A stretch of DNA of 22,930 bases, taken from IMG/VR virus record IMGVR_UViG_3300042198_000296, positions 1 through 22,930 of that record. One strand, 5' to 3'. Below are positions 14,701-21,165 of this stretch, in pieces (positions within the stretch are counted from its first letter, which is position 1; every line of letters starts with the position of its first letter). The DNA is from a virus. The position numbers were made by a program, and so were the translations under genes. The notes under the pieces are model-generated. The model was not told the origin of the DNA. It saw nothing but the letters and a program-made list of their open reading frames with translations, and ran no database searches.

Positions 14701-15566
14701 ATCTCCGCCGTGGAGGGCGCGCCTTCGCCTTCGCCGTCGTTGGCGATCTGCATGAGCCCGTGGACGACGTGCTCGTTTTTTAGCCCGATGAGGATGCGGA
14801 TTTTCTTGATGGTTTCGAGCGACGGATAGAGCCGAAAAAAGCCGCTGATGAAAAAATATCCGACGAGACAATCGAAGTCCTGCATCAGCGGCAGAATTTT
14901 CTCCAGCCGCTTGCTCAGCGTGTTCTCGCCTTGATTGGTGAGAAACTTTTTCGGTGCAATGGGAATCGACTGAAACGCAGTTGGGTCTCGTGCTCCGGCA
15001 CTTGGCGTGGGGGGGATCGCTTTAACGCCGAGTAGTTCGAAATCGTCAACGAAGGCCGCTAGCAGTGGGTCTTTCGTTTTGAAGCCTGCAAGAATCTTTT
15101 CCGCCGCCATTCTTGTAGTTCGCACTACAATCTTACTGCTGTTGGCCTGCTCTACTGAAACAGTCTCAACTTCTCCGGGTCTGCCTGTATAGGCGGCCAA
15201 ACAGGATGCGAGTTCGGGAGCGCGCTGGCACATTTCGGCGACCTCTTTCTTCACTAGGATTTCGAGAAGCTGGACGAGATGCGCGTTTGTTCCTTCAGGG
15301 GCGTTGCTTTTCCGGGCCAAGATGCACGGGTTTTTTTTGTATTCCCGGAGCACGGAAACGCCCCATTTTTCTCCATCCGCCCGGGTGTGGCAGCCTGCAC
15401 AGAGGGCAACCAGGTTTGCGACGCTATGCACATGGCTCTTGCTCCAGGGAATGACATGCGCTTGTTCCAGCGGAAGGCCATTGCAGCAGACGGCGCAGTG
15501 GTGGCGTGCTTCAAAGAGGACTTCGCGGCGAATCGCGATGGGAATTGCCGGGCGATTTTGGCTCAT
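11712..15566 (-). CDS. HNH-PLD-SNF2 helicase fusion (restriction-like effector)
   Basis: A 1284-residue multidomain protein. Residues 20-62 are an HNH nuclease: CAVC (24-27), His37 in QAHVIP, Asn51 in VANL, CAGCH (56-60). Residues 90-200 are a linker of unknown fold. About 226-400 is a PLD-type nuclease with one H-x-K motif (His337, Lys339 in IHAKVYIM) and the following GSSNFS (360-365). An SF2/SNF2 helicase follows: Q motif LSYQ (458-461), Walker A GLGKT (485-489), Walker B DESH (557-560), SAT (586-588), motif V TTDVLAEGVNLH (933-944), motif VI QRVGRVNRVG (963-972). The C-terminal 200 residues include a Pro-rich linker and no known domain. It would translocate on DNA using ATP and cut with HNH and/or PLD sites. 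It is coupled to the methyltransferase gene (3-bp gap), arguing for one system. No clear ribosome binding site precedes 15566. Confidence 0.85.
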   Translation of the reverse strand: MSQNRPAIPIAIRREVLFEARHHCAVCCNGLPLEQAHVIPWSKSHVHSVANLVALCAGCHTRADGEKWGVSVLREYKKNPCILARKSNAPEGTNAHLVQLLEILVKKEVAEMCQRAPELASCLAAYTGRPGEVETVSVEQANSSKIVVRTTRMAAEKILAGFKTKDPLLAAFVDDFELLGVKAIPPTPSAGARDPTAFQSIPIAPKKFLTNQGENTLSKRLEKILPLMQDFDCLVGYFFISGFFRLYPSLETIKKIRILIGLKNEHVVHGLMQIANDGEGEGAPSTAEIKTIFGGMMKKELVQAKDTLAIETGVRKFIEWIRSGKLEVKLYREQNIHAKVYIMTPEHPLESVNHGYVITGSSNFSHSGLEGNLEFNVLLAEPEDHDYALHRFNELWKDAVDVKDVHETILDAVEKESPFAFFSPYELYLKFLAEYFRDYLGDRTKLNAENLPQNFKKLSYQEDAVFTALQMLKTYGGVFIADVVGLGKTFISALLALQLDGRCLIIAPPSLLDENSPGSWPRVFRDFCIPGHKCVSIGKLEEVIDQGVEFYKYVFIDESHRFKGDSTQRYEHLTRICQGKGVILVSATPYNNTLDDIYSQLKLFQPPRNSTIPGLRNLEAFFDKLRNRLKPFHRLDDAEQYVAAIEENAHELRERVLKYIMVRRTRREIEEFYGDDLKKQKIWFPKVSDPVPLLYQLSRAESAVFTDTLECITSTDFHYARYQPLNPEYYTGPMEERAVQGQRNLATFMKILLVKRLESSFHAFQETLARFIKSHELVLQAFDDGSVYTSRKHSNKVLEFLEEGDDDAIADLIAQEKAEEFDAGKFTPDFRKHVASDLATLRQIQTSWKAIKRDPKWIEFKRQLTTTLAKGKLIIFTEFADTARYLAEKIKKEVEPETLLFSSTSSPELRREVIANFDANKKEPLDDYRILITTDVLAEGVNLHRSATVINYDIPWNPSRMMQRVGRVNRVGTKFKTISTYNFFPTDEGNDQIALTESAKSKIAAFISLLGNDARLLTGDEQITSHNLFDRINSKESAEGGGEEQKSELKYLRQILDVKEKQPELFQRILALPRKARSTRFHAPEPGPAEHPDAVTPRPDRPAVISYFRQDRLDKFFRSHADIERAEELDFFTTAETLETTASEKRREIPPEQFYPLLDKNKDGFATATTPSVETLLPSTAAGGGNEAIILKRLRARSFRNADVLTPEERKFGAAVHQIIADGRVGKATIRKVKEAFDKTDDPVAMLAILHKDIARQYLVGAAHKPDKDAPLAPREVILSSYLP

Positions 15567-15568
15567 GA

Positions 15569-15613
15569 TTAAAAAGACAAAGCAGGGTTGCCGTTGGTCT
15601 TGGGGCGGGCCAT
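15569..15613 (-). other. 14-codon leader reading frame before the helicase fusion gene
   Basis: In the 87-bp gap between the two helicase genes, ATG at 15613 opens MARPKTNGNPALSF and stops 2 bp before the fusion's ATG. The peptide resembles the first residues of some type I HsdM methyltransferases (MA-R/K-x-K-T-N-G), so it may be the stub of a lost hsdM, or a short leader that couples translation. The evidence is thin. Confidence 0.2.
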
Positions 15614-15653
15614 AGGCTTGGTCTTTAGCGGACTAGCGGCGCATTGTCGATGT

Positions 15654-17783
15654 TCATGCCGCGTCCCGCAGTTGGCGCTTCCGCGTGGCCCAGGCGCGGG
15701 CCAGTGAACCGGGCGGCTCCAGCATGGCCAGCGGTGGCGCGTCGGCGGCGCGGTCGCGTTGCCGGCGGTGCAGGCGGAAGGCGGCTTCGGCGGCGGTTAA
15801 ACGGTCCCGCAGGGATTCCTCCCACTCGCGTTCCATGTCGCGCTCGTCAATTGTTGGGGCCGCCGGGTCGAAGTTGCGCACGGCCTTTTCCAGCAGCTTC
15901 GCCAGATCGACCTCTTCGACCACCTGCTCGATGAGTTGCCCGTCGAGTCCGAGCTGCGCGCTGTCCAGCTTCGCGCCAAAGTCGGCGTCCATCAGCTCGT
16001 CGATCGTATTCCGCGTGGTGAACGTGTAGATCGTCACGTCCTCGCGGGAATTGAGCCGCCAGACGCGGTGAATGAATTGCTCGTTCTCGTCCAGCGCCCA
16101 GCTTTTCGAGGGCAGGAAAAGATGCTTCGCGCACTCGAAGCTGTGCCCCTTTCCCATCGCCTTCAGTCCCGCCACGATCACCGAATACTCGCCTTCCTTG
16201 TAGCGCGCGGCCATTGCTCCGCGCCGCTTCGCGCTCACGCTGCCGTCGAGCAGCACGCTCGAAACGCCCGCATCCGCCAGCCGCGAGTGCAGGGCGGAAT
16301 TGAACGGCTCGAACGGCGAGCCGATGATCACCTGTTCGCCCTGCGCGATAACCTCCGCCACCTGCGCGCAGATCGCCGCCATCTTCGGGTTCAGATCCGT
16401 CCACGATTTCTTCGGGCCGATCGTTTCGGATTTCGAGTTTCGGATTTCGGGTTTCCCGCCAAAGCGGGTGTTGCTCGTCACGGTCTGCGCCAGCGTGGCG
16501 GCGTGCGGGCAGAGCGCGGCCGTGCGCAGGGTCGTGAGCTGCATCCCGATTTGCACGCGCCGCTCCACCGGCTTGGTCGGCGTGGCCCGCGCCGCGAGCG
16601 GCGGATTTTCCAGGTGAAAGCGATAGACCTCCTGCTGCGTGCGGCCGGGCGGGATGCAGATGGGCTGGACGATCTTCTGCACGATGGGCAGCCCGCAATC
16701 GTCCTTGCGCCGCCGCAGGATGATCGGCGCGGTGATCTTCCAGAACCGATGCACGTTGCAGAGCCGGGCGGTGCGCTTCTCGATCTTGATGCTCCGCGCC
16801 TTGCCGTGCTTGCAGTAGTGCGCCCGCTCGGCCTCCTCCTCCCGCGTCAGAAATTCGTCGTGCTGGAGATAGTGGTTGGCGAATTGCTCGCGCGCCTCCG
16901 CGGTGCCCTCGTAGGGGAAGCGCGCCGTCGGGCCGGGCTGGTTGCCGCACACCCATTTCATCAGCCAGAAGGCGCTGTCCACGCGGTTCTTAATCGGCGT
17001 GCCGGTGAACACGTAGCGGTAGCGCGGGTTGAGCATCCGCACGCCGTTGCCGAGATGCGAGTTGTCCGCCTGCATGATCGTCCCCTCGTCCACCAGCACC
17101 ATGTCGAAGCAGTCGTGCTGCGCGAGCATCCGCGCCAGCGTAGGCTTCCACACGCAGCGGATGGTGAGGGAATGTTGAGAGTTGAAAGTTGAGTGTTGAG
17201 AGTTCGGAGTTCCCGGAGCGGGCGGGTTCTTACTCTCAACTAAAGGCGAAGCCGTTCCCTCAACTCTCAACTGGTAAGTCCGCTCCGCGCCGATGCCTTT
17301 GAACCATTCATTCGCGTCCAGGTGCTTCTCCCCGCGCAGCCGCGCCGCCACGTATGCCGGCACAAGCTGCTCCAGGTCGTAGAGCCGCGCCCGCATCCGC
17401 GCGTCGCGGGTTCTGGCCAGCCCTTCGTCCTGCATTTCCGCCGGCCACTCGTCGGCGTTGTTGTAGCCGAGATTGTGGAAGCTGGTGATGAAGAAGCGCG
17501 GCGGCGCGGCGTCCGGGTGCGGGCGGTAAAGGCCCATCGGCCCAAGCTGCTCGATGCGCTCCAGCGTGGTCAGATGGACGTGGAAAAACTTGGCCGCGCT
17601 CTCTTTGTGCTGCTGGTGCAGGTCGTCGGGCGCGATGAGCAGGATGCGCCGCGCCCGCTTGATGAGTGCGAGCGCGATGGCCGCGATGGATTTTCCTAGC
17701 CCCTGTTCCCAGCCGCAAATCGCGCCGTCGAGAATCGCGAGCCGGGGAAGGTCTTCGAGTTGGAAGTCAGGGAATTTCAACAT
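15654..17783 (-). CDS. Phage-type SNF2 family DNA helicase
   Basis: This 709-residue SF2/SNF2 ATPase has a Q motif near DFQLEDL (6-12), Walker A GWEQGLGKS (24-32), Walker B VDEG (231-234), motif III-like TGTPIKN (260-266), and a C-terminal half ending in motif VI QFIHRVWRLNSRED (569-582). This spare architecture beginning right at the Q motif is typical of helicases in phage replication regions and is unlike the defence helicase downstream. Two insertions interrupt it in frame: residues about 172-207 (repeat element at 17174-17271) and about 443-458 (heptads at 16423-16457). Neither falls in a helicase motif, so the enzyme may still work. It lies upstream of the HNH-PLD-helicase in the same orientation with an 87-bp gap, so co-transcription is possible. 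The start at 17783 follows a heptad-like leader with no ribosome binding site; a truncated N-terminus is possible. Confidence 0.8.
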   Translation of the reverse strand: MLKFPDFQLEDLPRLAILDGAICGWEQGLGKSIAAIALALIKRARRILLIAPDDLHQQHKESAAKFFHVHLTTLERIEQLGPMGLYRPHPDAAPPRFFITSFHNLGYNNADEWPAEMQDEGLARTRDARMRARLYDLEQLVPAYVAARLRGEKHLDANEWFKGIGAERTYQLRVEGTASPLVESKNPPAPGTPNSQHSTFNSQHSLTIRCVWKPTLARMLAQHDCFDMVLVDEGTIMQADNSHLGNGVRMLNPRYRYVFTGTPIKNRVDSAFWLMKWVCGNQPGPTARFPYEGTAEAREQFANHYLQHDEFLTREEEAERAHYCKHGKARSIKIEKRTARLCNVHRFWKITAPIILRRRKDDCGLPIVQKIVQPICIPPGRTQQEVYRFHLENPPLAARATPTKPVERRVQIGMQLTTLRTAALCPHAATLAQTVTSNTRFGGKPEIRNSKSETIGPKKSWTDLNPKMAAICAQVAEVIAQGEQVIIGSPFEPFNSALHSRLADAGVSSVLLDGSVSAKRRGAMAARYKEGEYSVIVAGLKAMGKGHSFECAKHLFLPSKSWALDENEQFIHRVWRLNSREDVTIYTFTTRNTIDELMDADFGAKLDSAQLGLDGQLIEQVVEEVDLAKLLEKAVRNFDPAAPTIDERDMEREWEESLRDRLTAAEAAFRLHRRQRDRAADAPPLAMLEPPGSLARAWATRKRQLRDAA
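16423..16457. repeat. Heptameric short tandem repeat inside the phage helicase gene
   Basis: Five consecutive heptads, GTTTCGG ATTTCGA then GTTTCGG ATTTCGG GTTTCCC. On the - strand they are translated in frame as part of GKPEIRNSKSETIG, a low-complexity tract unlike the flanking helicase sequence. This is the pattern of short tandemly repeated repetitive (STRR) heptads. Confidence 0.75.
17174..17271. repeat. 98-bp foldback repeat element inserted in frame in the phage helicase gene
   Basis: The element is bounded by 12-bp perfect terminal inverted repeats, GTTGAGAGTTGA (17174-17185) and TCAACTCTCAAC (17260-17271), each extended by imperfect TTGAGAG/TTGAAAG heptads, around a GC-rich centre with another CTCTCAAC. 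It encodes an insertion of about 36 residues on the - strand (ending TPNSQHSTFNSQHSLT) without breaking the frame. It resembles a tiny non-autonomous mobile or REP-like element. Confidence 0.7.
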
Positions 17784-17785
17784 GG

Positions 17786-17815
17786 TGGTTCGTTGGTTTC
17801 TTGGTTTTTGGGTTT
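17786..17815. repeat. Heptad-like repeat at the start of the phage helicase gene
   Basis: TGGTTCG TTGGTTT CTTGGTT TTTGGGT lies immediately upstream of the helicase start codon. Its spacing and composition resemble the other heptad tracts, and it replaces what should be a ribosome binding site. Confidence 0.5.
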
Positions 17816-18153
17816 GGAAATTTCTGAAGCTCTTGGGGCGAGTTCGGCTGGGGCGCGGAAGTGGAAGGAAGGATGGTCGCGCTCCTGGGACCTCGGGCCA
17901 CGCGAAGCCAAAGCGGCAAACCGGCAGTGAGCCGATACCTTCGGCCAGATTTTATCTTGCCGGGCGCTCCTGAACCGGCCAGACTCCGCAACGGAATGAA
18001 CTCCCGGAACCTACGCTGCACGGTCGGCGAGCCAGACTCCTCACGCGGAGAGCCTGCTACCTGCTCTTATCCTCTCGCCCGCCCACTAACACTCGGCGTT
18101 TCCCTAGGAACGACATTTTCACGATTACTGACCATTCAAACAGCACACCTTCC
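17816..18153. other. Divergent intergenic region with no gene seen
   Basis: This stretch of about 340 bp separates the divergent phage helicase and the repeat-rich secreted protein. Open frames of 84-139 codons cross it but show no domain, signal peptide or start site that I trust. It should contain promoters for both directions, yet no clear -35/-10 pair stands out, and no ribosome binding site precedes the GTG at 18154. Confidence 0.4.
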
Positions 18154-21141
18154 GTGAAAGCAATCCTGTCCCTTTTCCTCGCCATCGCCCTGCTCCTCGT
18201 CCTCCCAGCGGGGGCGCAGATCACCACCCGCACGCTGGACATCGGCACCAACGGCAGCACGGGGCGATACACCTCGCAGGCTGTCGTCAATGGCAACCCG
18301 GCCATTGCTTATTGCGCGGACACGAAAAATAACCTCATGTTTGCCCGCAATAGCGCGACGGATGGCTCGGGTACATGGACGATCACTACCGTGGACTACG
18401 CTGGCGACGTGGGCTGGTTTCTTTCGCTGGCGGTGGTCAATGGCAACCCGGCCATCAGCTACTACGATGTCACCAACGGTGACCTCAAATATGTACGGGC
18501 GCTGGACGCGAACGGGACGAACTGGGGCACGCCTGTAGCCGTGGACAGCACCGGCAGCACAGGGCGATACACTTCGCTGGCGGTGGTTAATGGCATCCCG
18601 GCCATCAGCTACTACGACCTCACGAACGCCGACCTCAAATATGTGCGGGCGCTGGACGCGAACGGGACGAACTGGGGCACGCCCGTAACAGTGGACAGCA
18701 CCGGGAGAGTGGGCAAATACACCTCGCTGGCGGTGGTCAATGGCAACCCGGCCATCAGCTACAACGATGAAACTCAATCACTCGATTCCAACCTCAAATA
18801 CGTGCGGGCGCTGGACGCGAGCGGGACGAACTGGGGTCCGCCCTTGACCGTAGACAGTGCCGGCAGAGTGGGTGCCGACACGTCGCTGGCGGCAGTCAAT
18901 GGCAATCCGGCCATCAGTTACTACGACGTCACCAACGGCGACCTCAAATACGCCCGGGCGCTGGACACCAGCGGGACAAGCTGGGGCACGCCCGTGACCG
19001 TGGACAGCACCGGCAGCGTGGGCGCTTACACCTCGCTGGCGGTTGTCAATGGCAACCCCGCCATTAGTTACCGCAATGGCAACAGCGGCGACCTCAAATA
19101 CGTGCGAGCTCTGGACGCGAGTGGGACGGGCTGGGGCACAGCCATTATCGTAGACAGCGCCGGCAACACAGGCTTCTGGACGTCGCTGACGGTAGTCAAT
19201 GGCAATCCGGCCATCAGTTACTACGAAATCACAAACGGCGACCTGAAATACGTGCGGGCGCTGGATGCGAGCGGCACAAGTTGGGCAGGGGCCACCACGC
19301 CGGACGACGCTGCACAGAGCGGCAGCGTTGGCACAGAAACCTCCCAGGCGGTGGTCAACGGCAACCCGGCCATCTGTTACTTGGATGCCAGTAATCAAGA
19401 CCTCAAATACATCCGGGCGTTAGACGCAGCCGGAACGAGCTGGGGCACGCCCGTGTCTGTGGACAGTCCCGGCGATATGGCCCTGTACACCTCGCTGGCG
19501 GTGATCAATGGCAACCCGGCCATCTGCTACCACGATCAGATCTCTGGCGACCTCAAATACGTGCGGGCGCTGGATGCGAGCGGGACGAGCTGGGGCACGC
19601 CCGTGACCGTGGACGGTGCCGGCACTGTGGACGGTGACCGCACCGTGGGCACCTACACCTCGCTGGTGGTGGTCAACGGCAACCCGGCCATCAGTTATCA
19701 CGACCAGACCAACGACGACCTTAAATACGTGAGAGCACTGGACGCAAGCGGGACAAACTGGGGTACGCCTGTGACCGTCGATAGCATTGGCAGCGTGGGC
19801 ACCTACACCTCGCTGGCGGTGGTCAATGGCAACCCGGCCATCAGTTACAACGATGAAACAAATTTTTTCGACGCCGATCTTAAATACGTGCGGGCTCTCG
19901 ACGCAAACGGGACAAACTGGGGCACTCCCGTGACCGTGGCCAGTGCCGGTATGGTGGGCCAATATACGTCGCTGGCGGTAGTCAATGGCAACCCGGCCAT
20001 CAGTTACCACGACGTCACCAACCGTGATCTCCTTTATGTAAGGGCATTGGACGCGAGTGGGACGAGTTGGGATACGCCCGTGACCGTCGATAGCATCGGC
20101 ATCGTGGGGCTCTATACCTCGCTAAAAGTGGTCAATGGCAACCCGGCCATCAGTTATCACGACCAGACCAACGACGACCTTAAATACGTGAGAGCACTGG
20201 ACGCAAGCGGGACAAACTGGGGTACGCCTGTGACCGTCGATAGCATTGGCAGCGTGGGCACCTACACCTCGCTGGCGGTGGTCAATGGCAGCCCGGCCAT
20301 CAGCTACTACGATGAGGAAAACACGAGCCTGAAATGGGCGACGATTGGACCTTATGCCGAGATCGTGGTGACTCAAGCCAGCGCGCTGACCGATGGCGCA
20401 GGCAGCGTGGCCTTTGGCACGGTGACCGTAGGCAGCAGCGCGCAGCTCACCTTCACCATCACGAACCCGGGCACGGCCGCCCTGACCAGCCTCGCCGTGA
20501 CCAAGGATGGAGCGGACAATGCCGCCTTCACGGTGAGCGCGCTGAGCGCCACGACCGTCCCCGTGGGCCCAGGCACCGCCACTTTCACTGTCACCTTTTC
20601 TCCCGGCGCAGGCGGAACGAGCAACGCTGGCATCCACATCGCCAGTAACGTGACCGGAGCGAAGAACCCCTTCGACATCGCGCTGACGGGGATAGGGCAG
20701 ACGGTGTTCGAATCATGGGCTCTCGCCTATAGCGTGCCGAACGATCCAGATGCCCTTGGCACCAATGGAATCAAGAACCTGCTCAATTTCGCTTTCGGGG
20801 TGAACCCGAACACCGGCAGTAGTGGACCGCTAGTTTACAACGGCACGCTGGCCGGCGGCGGCACGATCACCGCGACCGGTCAGCCGACGACGCTCTTCGA
20901 GAGCATCCCCACCGGGGTGGACTTCCGGGCGCTCTTTGTCCGCCGGGACGATTACGTGGCTGCCGGGCTGACCTATACCGTGCAGTTCAGCCCTGACCTG
21001 ATCGACTGGACGCCGAGCATGGTAGATCCAACGGTGCTGGCCGACAACGGCCCTCACCAGATCGTCAGCGTGCCATTTCCCGGCTTCCTGAGCGGCAAGA
21101 AGGCCCGCTTCTTCCGCGTGCAGGTGACAATCTCCCCCTGA
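18154..21141 (+). CDS. Secreted repeat protein with 14 propeller-like repeats and choice-of-anchor D domain
   Basis: A 995-residue exported protein. The GTG start gives a clean signal peptide (KAILSLFLAIALLLVLPAGA, cleavage near residue 21). Fourteen repeats of about 50 residues follow (nt 18283-20340), consensus VVNGNPAISYYD..NGDLKYVRALDASGT then W-G-T-P-VTVDS-x-G-x-VG-x-YTSLA, a beta-rich unit consistent with propeller blades; fourteen would suit two seven-bladed propellers. Next is an Ig-like 'choice-of-anchor D' domain (VTVGSSAQLTFTITNPGTAALTSL), and finally the ~130-residue C-terminal domain common in Verrucomicrobia exported proteins (ESWALAYSVPNDPDALGTNG, NLLNFAFGVNP, RRDDYVAAGLTYTVQFS). 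No catalytic motif was seen. It is likely a cell-surface or extracellular binding protein and may be co-transcribed with the PEP-CTERM gene 24 bp downstream. It has no link to the phage genes. Confidence 0.8.
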   Translation: MKAILSLFLAIALLLVLPAGAQITTRTLDIGTNGSTGRYTSQAVVNGNPAIAYCADTKNNLMFARNSATDGSGTWTITTVDYAGDVGWFLSLAVVNGNPAISYYDVTNGDLKYVRALDANGTNWGTPVAVDSTGSTGRYTSLAVVNGIPAISYYDLTNADLKYVRALDANGTNWGTPVTVDSTGRVGKYTSLAVVNGNPAISYNDETQSLDSNLKYVRALDASGTNWGPPLTVDSAGRVGADTSLAAVNGNPAISYYDVTNGDLKYARALDTSGTSWGTPVTVDSTGSVGAYTSLAVVNGNPAISYRNGNSGDLKYVRALDASGTGWGTAIIVDSAGNTGFWTSLTVVNGNPAISYYEITNGDLKYVRALDASGTSWAGATTPDDAAQSGSVGTETSQAVVNGNPAICYLDASNQDLKYIRALDAAGTSWGTPVSVDSPGDMALYTSLAVINGNPAICYHDQISGDLKYVRALDASGTSWGTPVTVDGAGTVDGDRTVGTYTSLVVVNGNPAISYHDQTNDDLKYVRALDASGTNWGTPVTVDSIGSVGTYTSLAVVNGNPAISYNDETNFFDADLKYVRALDANGTNWGTPVTVASAGMVGQYTSLAVVNGNPAISYHDVTNRDLLYVRALDASGTSWDTPVTVDSIGIVGLYTSLKVVNGNPAISYHDQTNDDLKYVRALDASGTNWGTPVTVDSIGSVGTYTSLAVVNGSPAISYYDEENTSLKWATIGPYAEIVVTQASALTDGAGSVAFGTVTVGSSAQLTFTITNPGTAALTSLAVTKDGADNAAFTVSALSATTVPVGPGTATFTVTFSPGAGGTSNAGIHIASNVTGAKNPFDIALTGIGQTVFESWALAYSVPNDPDALGTNGIKNLLNFAFGVNPNTGSSGPLVYNGTLAGGGTITATGQPTTLFESIPTGVDFRALFVRRDDYVAAGLTYTVQFSPDLIDWTPSMVDPTVLADNGPHQIVSVPFPGFLSGKKARFFRVQVTISP
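18283..20340 (+). repeat. Fourteen coding tandem repeats of about 150 bp
   Basis: Each unit encodes V-[VI]-N-G-x-P-A-I-x-Y and then LKY-[VAI]-RALD; most are 50 codons, with a few 53-56. The first and last units are divergent. Units 10 and 13 are identical over 154 bp (19678-19831 and 20137-20290), 459 bp apart, although other units differ at many silent sites. Confidence 0.85.
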
Positions 21142-21165
21142 AGCCCTTCCAGCCTTACTCGCCCC

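Noticed and set aside
11688-14783. Very long (1031-codon) open frame antisense to the helicase fusion
   Set aside because: It is the mirror of a GC-rich coding frame: low-complexity, rich in R, E, V and L, no domain. The - strand frame has full helicase motifs.
8409-15566. A complete DISARM system
   Set aside because: No DrmA or DrmB is present in the window, and PLD and HNH are fused to the helicase, so only the DrmD/DrmMI-like logic is shared.
8409-15566. A classic type I R-M operon
   Set aside because: There is no separate HsdS specificity protein, and the methyltransferase is of the long Eco57I type, not HsdM.
17816-18153. A riboswitch or small RNA in the divergent intergenic region
   Set aside because: Several GC-rich stems can be drawn, but none matches a known conserved core I can confirm by eye.
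18283-20340. Regular 150-bp repeats as a CRISPR or other non-coding array
   Set aside because: Units are in-frame coding repeats of one protein with a signal peptide and no unique spacers.
18136-20637. Long - strand frames across the secreted repeat protein
   Set aside because: They only mirror the repetitive coding sequence and have no starts or domains of their own.
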